A stretch of 64,000 bases of DNA from Micromonospora sp. WMMD1102 (GTDB lineage: Bacteria; Actinomycetota; Actinomycetes; Mycobacteriales; Micromonosporaceae): assembly GCF_029626265.1 (NCBI RefSeq), contig NZ_JARUBN010000001.1, forward strand, positions 3,348,001 to 3,412,000, given 5' to 3'. The position numbers were made by a program, and so were the translations under genes. Below the pieces are notes generated by a model, which saw nothing but the letters and a program-made list of their open reading frames with translations, was not told where the DNA came from and did not search any database. Shown one piece after another: positions 40,329 to 48,429 of this stretch (the first letter of the stretch is position 1; the number at the start of each line of letters is the position of its first letter).

Positions 40329-40999
40329 GCGGCGACCTGGAGCGGGACCTCGACTACGCCCGAGCGCTGCGGCGGCTGGCCGAGCTGAGCGGCCGGGCCG
40401 ACGCGGAGCGCGCCGAGGCGGACGCCTGGTACGCCCGCCAGTGCGCCGCCGCCGACCGCGCGGTACGCGACGCCGAGCAGGCGGTACGCCGGGCCGAGGC
40501 GGAGGTGTCGGCGGCCCAGGAGGAGGTGGACCGCACCGAGGCGGAGTCGATCCACCTGTGGAGCATCCTGCGCGGGCAGTTCGGTGCGGCGGACCGCCGG
40601 ATCGGCGAGCCACCGGTGCCGCGCAACGGTGTCGGCGCACCGGCCGACGTGGCGGCGCTGCTCGAAGGGGTGCGGGAGCTGCTGGACAGGGCCCGCAAAC
40701 CGGGCGAGCTGCCGCCGGCCGCCCGGCCCCTGCTGGCCCTCTTCGGGGTGCTCGGCGCGGCTGCCGCGTACGCCCTCGGGGTGGCCGCTGGGGTCGTCGG
40801 CGAACGGTACGGCGGGGACCTGGCGGTGGCGATGCCGGTGCTCGGCCTGCTGGTGACGCTGCTCGGTCCGGTCGTCGGGTTGGCGCCGGCCCGGGTGCTC
40901 GCCGACCGCCGGCACGCCGGCCTGGACGTCCGCGCCGTGCTGGTGGTCGTGGTCGCCGGCCTGGTCACCACCGGGGCGCTGTTCGGCCTGCTCCGCTGA
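40325..40999 (+). CDS. Coiled-coil membrane protein, last gene of the FtsK-like operon
   Basis: 224 aa; ATG overlaps the ATPase stop by four bases. Residues about 5-85 form a long Ala/Glu/Arg coiled coil (AVRDAEQAVRRAEAEVSAAQEEVDRTEAES), 90-130 is a linker, then three hydrophobic helices follow (about 138-158, 165-190, 200-223). It could supply the membrane anchor that the ATPase lacks, with the coiled coil docking the ATPase's own N-terminal coiled coil (inference). Confidence 0.8.
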   Translation: MSGDLERDLDYARALRRLAELSGRADAERAEADAWYARQCAAADRAVRDAEQAVRRAEAEVSAAQEEVDRTEAESIHLWSILRGQFGAADRRIGEPPVPRNGVGAPADVAALLEGVRELLDRARKPGELPPAARPLLALFGVLGAAAAYALGVAAGVVGERYGGDLAVAMPVLGLLVTLLGPVVGLAPARVLADRRHAGLDVRAVLVVVVAGLVTTGALFGLLR

Positions 41000-41129
41000 A
41001 GTGCGCGGTGCGCGGGCGCGGTGTGCGGGCGCGGTTCGCGAGTGCCCGGTGCGGGCGCGGATGCGTGCGCGAAACCAGCCCCTGGGGAGGACGCGAGGGT
41101 CCAGGAGGGGCCGGTTCGCAGACGGGGGC

Positions 41130-42638
41130 CTACTCCTCCTCGGCCGGGACGGCGACGGCCTCGCGGAGCAGGCGGCGGGCCAGCACGATCCGGTCGGCGT
41201 CGTCGTCCAGCCCGGGCAGGTCGCCGACCCGGTGCACCCCGCCGTCGAGGAACGCCCGGACGGCCAGCGCGCACTGCGCCGGGAAGCTCAGCGTACGGTC
41301 GAAGAGCGACAGCACCACCCGGCCCGGCCCGGCACCGTCCGGGGCCGGTTGGGCGGTCAACTGCCAGCGCAGCCCGTCCCGGGGGGCGATCCGGGTCTGC
41401 ACGTCCACCCCGGCGATCGCCGCCGCCTGGGCGAGCGGCCGGATCGGCGCCGGTCGGGCCGCCGGCCAGGCCCGGGCCCGCAGCCGGGCGGCCACCGCCG
41501 CCGGATCGACCCCGCCGAGCCAGTCCCGCAGCGCCTCGACGGTCTCGGTCAACTCCGGCTCGACCTGGTCCGCCTCGGCGACGTCCATCCCGAACGGCAG
41601 CGTGCCGCGCAGCCGCCGGTCCTCGGCGGCCAGCTCCAGCAGCGCCTCGACCATCGCGTACCGGGTAAGTGCCCGCACCCCGACGGTCAGGTGCAGGCTG
41701 CTCTCGTCCTGTGCCCGAGCGCTGTGCAGCCAGCCCCTGGGCAGGTAGAGCGCGTCGCCCGGCCCCAGCACCACGTCCAGCGCGGGCGGGCCGTCTGCGA
41801 CGGCGGCCACCTCGTCGGCCCGGCCACCCCACGGCTGCCGCTCCAGCGGGTCGGGCAGCACCGGCTCGTGGACCTGCCAGTGCTTGTGCCCGTCGACCTG
41901 GAGCACGAAGACGTCGTGCGTGTCGTAGTGGGTGGCGAAGCCCTGACTTCCCGGCGGGGTCAGGTAGGCGTTCACCTGGAGCGGCTGACCGAGCTGCCGG
42001 CTCAGCTCGCGGGTGAAGTCGACAAGTGGCGGCCAGATCCGGTGCAGCCCCTGGAAGACCAGGGTCGCGCCGTCGGCGTACAGCCCGAGGACGCGCTCGT
42101 CGAGGACCTGGTCGGCGATCTCGGCTCCGCTCCCGCCGCCCCCGGTGTACTCGCCGGCCGGCAGCACCTTCCCGTTCTTCGCCACCCGCAGGAACGGGGT
42201 ACGCAGTCCACGCCGGCTGAGCAGCTCGTCGGCGTCGGCCGGGCTGAGCAGGCCCCGGAAACCGTCCGGGTTGCCGAGCTCGGCGGCGCGGGACAGCAGT
42301 GCCGCCCGCCCCCAGTAGGCGGCGGCGAACTTCGCGGGTTCGACCGCGACGCAGCGGGCCAGGGCGGGGCGGCTGCCCGGAACGCGTGAACCCGGGTCGG
42401 CGGACCGGGCCGGGCGACGCTCGCCGCCCGCCCCGGTCGCCGGATCCGAGGTCCCGACGGCCGGTACCGGCGCCGCGGGTACTCCGCCGCGCCGGCCGGT
42501 CCGCGGCGGGTCGCCCATGCCGTCCGACCCGGAGGTCTCCGGCCGGTCCGCCACCGAGGTGTCCGCCCGGTTCGCGCCGGACACCTCCGGCGGGTACTCC
42601 GGTGCGACCGTGCCGGTGGAGCCGTCGTACTCGGTCAT
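41130..42638 (-). CDS. JmjC-type oxygenase of the ribosomal-oxygenase (YcfD/NO66) family
   Basis: 502 aa from ATG 42638. The first about 90 residues are low complexity; the catalytic cupin follows (CVAVEPAKFAAAYWGRAALL). Fe(II) ligands are H237 and D239 (THYDTHDVFVLQVDG) and H305 (GWLHSA); HKHWQVHEP and LPRGWLHS are family hallmarks. A C-terminal dimerisation and winged-helix part fills 330-502. Relatives hydroxylate Arg or His in ribosomal proteins with 2-oxoglutarate and O2. The gene lies 16 bp after the repeat-peptide gene, so that peptide is an obvious candidate substrate. Confidence 0.87.
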   Translation of the reverse strand: MTEYDGSTGTVAPEYPPEVSGANRADTSVADRPETSGSDGMGDPPRTGRRGGVPAAPVPAVGTSDPATGAGGERRPARSADPGSRVPGSRPALARCVAVEPAKFAAAYWGRAALLSRAAELGNPDGFRGLLSPADADELLSRRGLRTPFLRVAKNGKVLPAGEYTGGGGSGAEIADQVLDERVLGLYADGATLVFQGLHRIWPPLVDFTRELSRQLGQPLQVNAYLTPPGSQGFATHYDTHDVFVLQVDGHKHWQVHEPVLPDPLERQPWGGRADEVAAVADGPPALDVVLGPGDALYLPRGWLHSARAQDESSLHLTVGVRALTRYAMVEALLELAAEDRRLRGTLPFGMDVAEADQVEPELTETVEALRDWLGGVDPAAVAARLRARAWPAARPAPIRPLAQAAAIAGVDVQTRIAPRDGLRWQLTAQPAPDGAGPGRVVLSLFDRTLSFPAQCALAVRAFLDGGVHRVGDLPGLDDDADRIVLARRLLREAVAVPAEEE

Positions 42639-42654
42639 CGTCGTCCGCTCGGCG

Positions 42655-42960
42655 CTACCGGGCGGCGCTGTCGGCGCCGCCGTCCTGCTGGTCGGGGTTG
42701 GCTCCGGCGTCGGCCGGCCCCTCGGCCGCGCCGTCGGCCCCACCGTCGTGCTGGCCCGGAGTCGCACCACCGTCGGCCGGGCCCTCGGCGGCACCGTCCG
42801 CCCCGCCGTCGTGCTGGCCGGGGGTGGCTCCGGCGTCGGCCGGCCCCTCGGCGGCACCGTCGGCGCCGCCGTCATGGCCCATCGGGTTGGCTCCGCCGTC
42901 GGCCAACCCCTCCCCACCGCCGCCACCCGTGGTCCGGATGTCGTCGTCGTCGAGTCTCAT
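42655..42960 (-). CDS. Repeat peptide upstream of the JmjC oxygenase
   Basis: 101 aa from ATG 42960 (AGGGAG upstream). A charged leader (MRLDDDDIRTTGGGGG, ending in a degenerate half-repeat with H29) is followed by three 21-residue repeats (30-50, 51-71, 72-92) beginning DGGADGAAEGPAD and ending PGQH, then a partial unit DGGADSAAR. Repeats 1 and 2 end in His; repeat 3 ends in Gln. No Cys, no signal peptide, no catalytic features. A leader plus repeated core next to a peptidyl hydroxylase gene resembles a RiPP precursor. I do not recognise a named family. Confidence 0.78.
   Translation of the reverse strand: MRLDDDDIRTTGGGGGEGLADGGANPMGHDGGADGAAEGPADAGATPGQHDGGADGAAEGPADGGATPGQHDGGADGAAEGPADAGANPDQQDGGADSAAR
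42658..42873 (-). repeat. 63-bp coding tandem repeat in the peptide gene
   Basis: Three full 63-bp units (42811-42873, 42748-42810, 42685-42747) and a 27-bp partial unit, each encoding 21 residues. High identity at DNA level points to recent duplication or homogenisation. Confidence 0.85.
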
Positions 42961-43172
42961 CGGGTGCTCCCTCGCCATCAGCGCCCGGCCGCGCGGCCGG
43001 GCGTCGTTACGCGGGTGGTGGTACCCCGCACCCGATCACCTCTAACCCGGCAAACCACCCCGCTCGGCGCAGCGTGGCGAGACGCGACCAGCAGACCGCT
43101 GGTGATCAGCCCGCGCGGCAGTTGGCGCAGTCGGTGGCAAAGCACTACAGGGCGGCGGGTGGCGCCGGCGGG

Positions 43173-44195
43173 TCAACGCTGGGGGTACGGGGCCGAACTG
43201 TCCCGGACGACCAGGTCGGTGGAGAGTTCGACCCGGGGGGTGTCGAGCGGCTCGCCGCCGGCCAGCCGGAGCACGGTGCGGGCGGCCAGCAGTCCCATCT
43301 CGGCCAGCGGCTGGCGCACGGTGGTGAGCGGCGGCGAGGCCCAGCGCGCCTCCGGCAGGTCGTCGAAGCCGACCACGCTCACGTCGTCGGGCACCCGCAG
43401 CCCACGCCGCCGGACCGCCTCGTACGCCCCGAACGCCATCTGGTCGCTGGAGGCGAAGATCGCCGTCGGCGGCTCGTCGAGGTCGAGCAGCGCGGCACCG
43501 CCGGAGTAGCCGGACTCGTGGTAGAAGTCGCCGGGCACGATCAGCTGGTCGCACATCGGGATGCCGGCGGCGTCCAGGGCGGCCCGGTAGCCGTCCAGCC
43601 GGGCCCGGCTGCAGAGCAGGCGCGGCGGCCCGGCGATGAAGCCGATCCGGCGGTGTCCGAGCGAGAGCAGGTGCTCGGTGGCGCGCAGCCCACCGGCCCA
43701 GTTCGTCGCCCCGATGGTCGGGATGTCGAGGTGCGGCACCCCGGCGGGGTCGACCAGCACCATCGGCACGTTCAGCCGGCGCAGCTCGGCGTGCACCGGC
43801 GGGGCGAGGTCGCTGGCGACCAGGATCACCCCGTCGGTGGCCCGGGTGCGCAGGTTCTGCAACCACTGCCGGGTCGAGGTGGAGCGGCGGTGGATCGCCG
43901 AGACCACCGTGCCGACCCCGGAGGCGTGCGCGACGTCCTCCACCCCGCGGATGATCTCGACCGCCCAGGGGCTGTCCAGGTCGTTGAAGATCAGGTCGAT
44001 CAGACTGGCGCCGGCCCGTGGCCGGGCGGCCCGACGGCGGTAGCCGTGCCGGCGGAGGAGTTCCTCCACCCGTTCCCGGGTCTGCGGCGCCACGTCGTTG
44101 CGGCCGTTGAGCACCCGGGAGACCGTCGGCACCGACACGCCCGCCTCCTGGGCGATGGCGGTGATCGTGATCCTTCGTCCTTCGTCGACCGTCAC
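43173..44195 (-). CDS. LacI-family transcriptional repressor
   Basis: 340 aa from GTG 44195, with GGAG eight nt upstream. Helix-turn-helix ITITAIAQEAGVSVPTVSRVLNGR with the hinge helix (TRERVEELLRRHGYRRR), then the sugar-binding domain (ASLIDLIFNDLDSPWAVEIIRGVE, GFIAGPP, AIFASSDQMAFGAYEAVRRRG, DVSVVGFDD, PLTTVRQPLAEMG). It is divergent from a GH43 glycosidase gene, whose control region has CGAAA-type palindromes, so it probably represses that gene until a plant-polysaccharide sugar appears. Confidence 0.95.
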   Translation of the reverse strand: MTVDEGRRITITAIAQEAGVSVPTVSRVLNGRNDVAPQTRERVEELLRRHGYRRRAARPRAGASLIDLIFNDLDSPWAVEIIRGVEDVAHASGVGTVVSAIHRRSTSTRQWLQNLRTRATDGVILVASDLAPPVHAELRRLNVPMVLVDPAGVPHLDIPTIGATNWAGGLRATEHLLSLGHRRIGFIAGPPRLLCSRARLDGYRAALDAAGIPMCDQLIVPGDFYHESGYSGGAALLDLDEPPTAIFASSDQMAFGAYEAVRRRGLRVPDDVSVVGFDDLPEARWASPPLTTVRQPLAEMGLLAARTVLRLAGGEPLDTPRVELSTDLVVRDSSAPYPQR

Positions 44196-44230
44196 GAGGC
44201 AGCTCCTTCGTCGAGGGTCCAGCCTACGAC

Positions 44231-44243
44231 CGAAACACTTTCG
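44231..44243. promoter_or_regulatory. LacI-type operator (CGAAA-cac-TTTCG)
   Basis: A perfect inverted repeat of CGAAA around 3 bp, 35 bp before the LacI start. It resembles the CGAAA/TTTCG sites of Streptomyces xylan/xylobiose LacI regulators. A weaker relative, CGGAAAGTTTGCG, lies at 44352-44364. Confidence 0.55.
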
Positions 44244-44298
44244 AGGCTGCACCGGCATCGGTCAAGCGGCCTTTCAGTATTTGCCCCAGGTTCCGGGG

Positions 44299-44346
44299 TT
44301 GACTGACCGCACGGTGGGCCATAACGTTCCGAACCAGTTACGGAAC
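44299..44346 (+). promoter_or_regulatory. Promoter and overlapping inverted repeat for the GH43 gene
   Basis: TTGACT (44299-44304), 17-bp spacer, TAACGT (44322-44327): a good sigma-70-type promoter. An inverted repeat GTTCCG (44326-44331) / CGGAAC (44341-44346) covers the -10 edge and expected start, suiting repression. Confidence 0.6.
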
Positions 44347-44380
44347 AATTCCGGAAAGTTTGCGCCGGAGAGGATCGTCA

Positions 44381-44455
44381 ATGTCCCGTCCCGCCGTCGT
44401 GGCCACGATCCCGCCGGCTCGGGTGGCCGGCGGTCCGGCAGTGATCGGCTGCTGA
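44381..44455 (+). CDS. 24-codon upstream ORF coupled to the GH43 gene
   Basis: ATG 44381 follows GGAGAGGA with about 6 nt spacing; the TGA at 44453-44455 overlaps the GH43 ATG (TGATG). The encoded peptide starts MSRPAVVATIPPARV. The GH43 start itself has no good ribosome site, so translation may depend on this upstream frame. It could be coincidence. Confidence 0.45.
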   Translation: MSRPAVVATIPPARVAGGPAVIGC

Positions 44456-45984
44456 TGGCGACTCCCGGCGACCCGGTCATCCCCGGCTTCCATCCGGACC
44501 CGAGCGTCTGCCGGGTCGGCGACGACTACTACCTGGCCTGTTCGAGCTTCGAGTACTTCCCGGGCGTGCCCGTCTTCCACAGCCGCGACCTGGTGAACTG
44601 GACCCAGATCGGCAACGTCCTCGACCGGCCCGACCAGCTCGCCCTGCCGGCCGGCACCCCGTCCTCCGGCGGGGTCTACGCACCCACGCTGCGGCACCAC
44701 GACGGCCGGTTCTGGCTGATCACCTCGAACATCCCGCACGGCGGCACCCTGCTGGTCACCGCGGACGACCCGGCCGGCCCCTGGTCGGATCCGGTGCACC
44801 TGCCCGACGTGCTCGGCATCGATCCCGACCTGGCCTGGGACGACGACGGCAACTGCTGGTGCACCGTCGCCGGCATCGACCAGCTGCGGATCGACCCGGT
44901 CCGGGGGACCGCGCTGAGCCGGCCGAAGCGGCTCTGGTCCGGCACGCCCGGCGCGCAGGCTCCCGAGGCACCGCACCTCTACCAGGTCGACGGCACCTGG
45001 TATCTGCTGATCGCCGAGGGCGGCACCGAGCGCGGACACGGCATCTCGGTGGCCCGCGCACCGGCACCGGACGGCCCGTTCGAGCCCTGCCCGGCCAACC
45101 CGATCCTCAGCCACCGCAGCACCGACCACCCGATCCAGAACACCGGACACGGCGACCTGGTGCGGGCCACCGACGGCTCGTGGTGGCTGGTCTTCCTCGG
45201 GGTACGCGCCAAGGGGGGCACGCCCGGCTGGCACGTACTCGGCCGGGAGACCTTCCTCGCCCCGGTCACCTGGACCGACGGCTGGCCGGTGATCGGGCCG
45301 GTCGGCGCGCTGCCGCCGGCCGCCGCCCAGGCCCCCGCGCCGGTGGGTGCCGCACCGGCGCGGGACGACTTCGACAGCACCGAGCTGCACCCCCGGTGGA
45401 TCTCGATCCGGAGCCGCCCGCCGGAGGACGTCTCGTTGGCCGAGCGTCCCGGCTGGCTGACCCTGCGGGCCCGGGGCGGCTCGCTGGACGAGCCGACGGT
45501 GACCTTCGTCGGCCGCCGCCAGGACCGGCACGACGTCCGGGTACGCGCCCTGGTCGACCCGGGCGTCGGTCGGGGCGGCCTGGCGGTACGCCTGGACGAG
45601 GCACACCACTACGCCGTCGAGCTGGGCGACGGCGAGGTCTGGGTACGGGCCCGGATCGGCCCGCTGTGCCAGCGGATCGGCACCCGTCCGGTGAGCGGTC
45701 CGGTGGTGCTGCGCGTCGAGACCTGGTCCTCCGGCCCCGGCATGGACCATCCCCGGCAGGAGCCGGACGTGGTACGCCTGGGCTACGAGACGCCGGGCGG
45801 CGAGTTCGTGGTCCTCGCCGAACTCGACGGGCGCTACCTCTCCACCGAGGTCGCCGGCGGATTCACCGGGCGGGTGATCGGCTGCTACGCCACCGCCGAC
45901 GCCATCGGAGTCGACTGGTACGACTACCGGGTCCTCGCCTCGCTGGACCGGGCCGAGGTGGTCGACGACCTGGTCGACGCCTGA
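44455..45984 (+). CDS. Glycoside hydrolase family 43 (beta-xylosidase/arabinofuranosidase type)
   Basis: 509 aa from ATG 44455. Five-bladed propeller with the GH43 acid residues: base D15 in PGFHPDPSVC, pKa-modulating Asp near 125 in GIDPDLAWDDDG, general acid E171 in QAPEAPHLY. The C-terminal about 180 residues (DDFDSTELHPRWISIRSRP...) are the beta-sandwich (DUF1349/XynB-like) seen in GH43 xylosidases. No signal peptide, so it probably acts on imported oligosaccharides. LacI control is likely. Its 3' end overlaps the convergent GNAT gene by 61 bp. Confidence 0.94.
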   Translation: MATPGDPVIPGFHPDPSVCRVGDDYYLACSSFEYFPGVPVFHSRDLVNWTQIGNVLDRPDQLALPAGTPSSGGVYAPTLRHHDGRFWLITSNIPHGGTLLVTADDPAGPWSDPVHLPDVLGIDPDLAWDDDGNCWCTVAGIDQLRIDPVRGTALSRPKRLWSGTPGAQAPEAPHLYQVDGTWYLLIAEGGTERGHGISVARAPAPDGPFEPCPANPILSHRSTDHPIQNTGHGDLVRATDGSWWLVFLGVRAKGGTPGWHVLGRETFLAPVTWTDGWPVIGPVGALPPAAAQAPAPVGAAPARDDFDSTELHPRWISIRSRPPEDVSLAERPGWLTLRARGGSLDEPTVTFVGRRQDRHDVRVRALVDPGVGRGGLAVRLDEAHHYAVELGDGEVWVRARIGPLCQRIGTRPVSGPVVLRVETWSSGPGMDHPRQEPDVVRLGYETPGGEFVVLAELDGRYLSTEVAGGFTGRVIGCYATADAIGVDWYDYRVLASLDRAEVVDDLVDA

Positions 45985-46976
45985 CCCTCGGGCCCCGGCT
46001 GTCCCCGGTCGGCGTCGACGCCGCGTTCGAAGACCAGCCCCTCGTAGAGCGGGGTCATCCCGACGGACTCGTAGAGCCGGACCGGCCCGATCGGGTTGCT
46101 CAGGTCCACACCGAGCCCGGCGTACTCCCGCCCCTTGGCGGCGTAGCGGGCGAAGGCGTACGCCAGCAGTGCCCCGCCCACCCCGCGCCGCCGGTGTTCC
46201 CGGAGCACCGCCAGCTGCTTCACCCAGCCCTCGTTCTGGTCGAGGGTCTGGTCGGCGGACTGGAGGATGCCGACCGCCTCGCCATCGCACTCGGCGACGA
46301 ACCACTCGTCCCAGGCGACGCTGGGCAGGGCGCGGACCTGCTCCCACCACTGCTGGCAGCTGGCGGGCTGGTAGTCCGGGGTGTCCCGGAAGGCGGTGTC
46401 CAGGATCCGGTGGAAGGTGCGCAGTTCGGCCTCGTCGTCGGGGCGTACCGGTCGGATCCGCACCCCGGGCGGCGGGGCCGGCGGTTCGGCGGCCACCCCG
46501 GCCAGCGGCCGGCGCATCCGGGCGTACCGCTTGACGAACTCGAAGCCGGCGTCGCGCAGTACCCCGATCCAGCGCTCCTCGCCGGGCAGCGCGATCGCGC
46601 GTACCGTCATCGCGGCCAGGCCGAACTCGGCGGCGCGCTGCGCGGAGCGGGCGAGTTGCCTGGCGAGCAGCGGCACCTGGGCCGGCACCCCGTGCTCCGG
46701 GTGCACGTAGACCTCGACGGTCTCCCGGGGTCCCCGCTGGGAGTCCTCCAGATAGGACCAGCCGCGCACCTCGCCGGCCGGGTCGACGGCGAGCCAGGTG
46801 TCCCGGTCCAGGTCCAGGTCGGGCGCGGTGAGCACCTCGCGTACGTCGTCGGCGCTGAAGTCGGGATGTCCGAGCGCCGCGATGTCGCTGGCGTGTACGA
46901 CGGCCAGGATCGCCGGTACGTCGTCGAGCGCGGGCCGGCGCACCGACCAGCCGGGGGGCAGTGACATGCCCAGCAT
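45924..46976 (-). CDS. Tandem GNAT N-acetyltransferase (MshD-like architecture)
   Basis: 350 aa. Two GNAT domains: the N-terminal one (VRRPALDDVPAILAVVHASD... ETVEVYVHPEHG) is degenerate; the C-terminal one (IRPVRPDDEAELRTFHRILDTAF, VKQLAVLREHRRRGVGGALLAYAF, PIGPVRLYESVGM) has the acetyl-CoA loop. Two-domain GNATs include MshD, but neither sequence nor context proves that role. Start ATG 46976, or ATG 46967 (MSLPPGW). The C-terminal tail overlaps the end of the GH43 gene. Confidence 0.88.
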   Translation of the reverse strand: MLGMSLPPGWSVRRPALDDVPAILAVVHASDIAALGHPDFSADDVREVLTAPDLDLDRDTWLAVDPAGEVRGWSYLEDSQRGPRETVEVYVHPEHGVPAQVPLLARQLARSAQRAAEFGLAAMTVRAIALPGEERWIGVLRDAGFEFVKRYARMRRPLAGVAAEPPAPPPGVRIRPVRPDDEAELRTFHRILDTAFRDTPDYQPASCQQWWEQVRALPSVAWDEWFVAECDGEAVGILQSADQTLDQNEGWVKQLAVLREHRRRGVGGALLAYAFARYAAKGREYAGLGVDLSNPIGPVRLYESVGMTPLYEGLVFERGVDADRGQPGPEGQASTRSSTTSARSSEARTR

Positions 46977-47052
46977 CTAACCCCGGCCGCCCGCCGCCCG
47001 CCGCCGATTTTCCCGGCCGTGGCCCCGCGCCCCGGTCGACGCGGCGGTGCGG

Positions 47053-47505
47053 TCAGCGGGCGAAGGTGGCGACCATGTTGCCGCTGGCGAGTTCGAGGTC
47101 CCGCACCGCGGCGTGCACGTCCGGCGCCTGCGGGGCGCTGGGCAGTTCCAGTGGCCGGTTGACCGCGTAGAGCCGGAAGAAGTACCGGTGCGGGTCGTCG
47201 TTCATCGGCGGGTGCGGGCCAGCCCAGCCCGGAGCGCCGAAGCCGTTCGTCCAGACCCGGCCGCCGGGCGGGGTTCCGCCCTCGTCCACCCCGCCGGAAC
47301 TCGCCTCGATCCCGGTCACCAGCCAGTGCAGGAACGGGGTACGCCCGGCGTCCCGGTCCTCGACCAGCAGGACCAGTTCGGTCGCCTCCTCCGGCACGTC
47401 GGACCACTCCAGCGGCGGCGAGACGTTGCCGCCGTTCCGGGAGAACCGGTCCGGCAGCCGGTCGTGGTCGTTGAAGGCGCGGCTGCGCATCTGTATCCCG
47501 GCCAT
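47053..47505 (-). CDS. YbhB/YbcL (PEBP, Raf-kinase-inhibitor-like) protein
   Basis: 150 aa from ATG 47505 with GGGGAGG upstream. Family motifs: SRAFNDHDRLPDRFSRNGGNVSPPLEWSDVP, VEDRDA, FLHWLVTGI and HRYFFRLYAVNRPL. A ligand-binding fold in a small soluble protein; role in actinobacteria is unknown. Confidence 0.93.
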   Translation of the reverse strand: MAGIQMRSRAFNDHDRLPDRFSRNGGNVSPPLEWSDVPEEATELVLLVEDRDAGRTPFLHWLVTGIEASSGGVDEGGTPPGGRVWTNGFGAPGWAGPHPPMNDDPHRYFFRLYAVNRPLELPSAPQAPDVHAAVRDLELASGNMVATFAR

Positions 47506-47575
47506 CGCGTTCGCCTCCCCTCTCCCCCGAGCCGTTCGGGCCCGGGCGTTCCTGCCGGCAAGCCGTCCGTCCCCC

Positions 47576-47705
47576 GGGCCGGTCGTGCCGGGCTCAGCCC
47601 TGGGGCGCTCGTGCCGGGCGTACCCCTGGGCCGGTCGTGCCGGGCGTACCCGTGGGCCGGTCGTGCCGGGCGTACCCGTGGGCCGGTCGTGCCGGGCGTA
47701 CCCGT
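47576..47705. repeat. 26-bp tandem repeat, five copies
   Basis: Units start at 47576, 47602, 47628, 47654 and 47680. The last three are identical (core GGTCGTGCCGGGCGTACCCG); the first two have drifted. It lies between the DoxX-like gene and the YbhB gene, upstream of the latter. No gaps between units, so not a CRISPR array. Confidence 0.9.
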
Positions 47706-47747
47706 GGTGGGCACGCCGAAACGGCCGCCGGCGGCGACGGAGCGGGG

Positions 47748-48218
47748 TCAGCCGCGCCGGCGGCCACACCGGCGGGAGATCTGCCGGCCCAGGCCGCGAC
47801 GCTTGCCGGCCGCCCGGCCGAGCAGGTCGTCGAGGAGCAGGGTGAGGCCGGCGCCGACCAACCAGCTGTCCTTGGCGATCGGCACACCCTGCTGGGTCGG
47901 CCGGGGACTGCCCGGCTCGTGCATGCCGGGCGTCGCCCAGTACAGCCGCAGCAGGCCGCCGCCGAAGCCGAGCAGGCCGAGCCCGGCCAGCCCGGACGGG
48001 ACGAACGGGAGCAGCAGGGCGGCGCCGAGCGCCACTTCGGTGCCGGCGAGCAGCCGGGCGAACTGTTCGGCCGGGAGCCGCCGCAGCGGCGGGATCGCCC
48101 CGACCGCCATCCCGTGCATGCTCGCCGCGCCGTCGCCCTCGAGGTTCCATTTGGAGACGCCGGAGTTCAGGACGAACGCCCCGATCGCGACGCGCAGCGG
48201 AAGATGGGACACGTTCAT
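47748..48218 (-). CDS. DoxX-like small membrane protein
   Basis: 156 aa. A short N-terminal helix (LPLRVAIGAFVLNSGVSKW), then two or three hydrophobic helices (FARLLAGTEVALGAALLLPFVPSGLAGLGLLGFGGGLL; SWLVGAGLTLLLDDLLG) and a very basic tail. The pattern suits DoxX/DUF4267-type proteins. Quinone or redox roles are suspected for the family only. ATG 48218. Confidence 0.75.
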   Translation of the reverse strand: MNVSHLPLRVAIGAFVLNSGVSKWNLEGDGAASMHGMAVGAIPPLRRLPAEQFARLLAGTEVALGAALLLPFVPSGLAGLGLLGFGGGLLRLYWATPGMHEPGSPRPTQQGVPIAKDSWLVGAGLTLLLDDLLGRAAGKRRGLGRQISRRCGRRRG

Positions 48219-48429
48219 CGCTCGCTCCGCTCTGCCGGTGCCGCTGTCAGGGCACGCCTACCCCGATAGCCCGCCCGCACACACGACCCCGCACGCGCGA
48301 CCAGACCACCGCCGCAGGCGCGACCACCGCCGAGCCGCGCCGTCCAGAGGCCGGTCGCGCGGAAGCCGGTAGCACGGAGCCGGCCATCTCGAAGGCCGAC
48401 CATCCCTGAAGCCGGTCGCGCGGAGGCGG

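Noticed and set aside
47576..47705. CRISPR array
   Set aside because: Units are directly adjacent with no spacers, and no cas genes are nearby.
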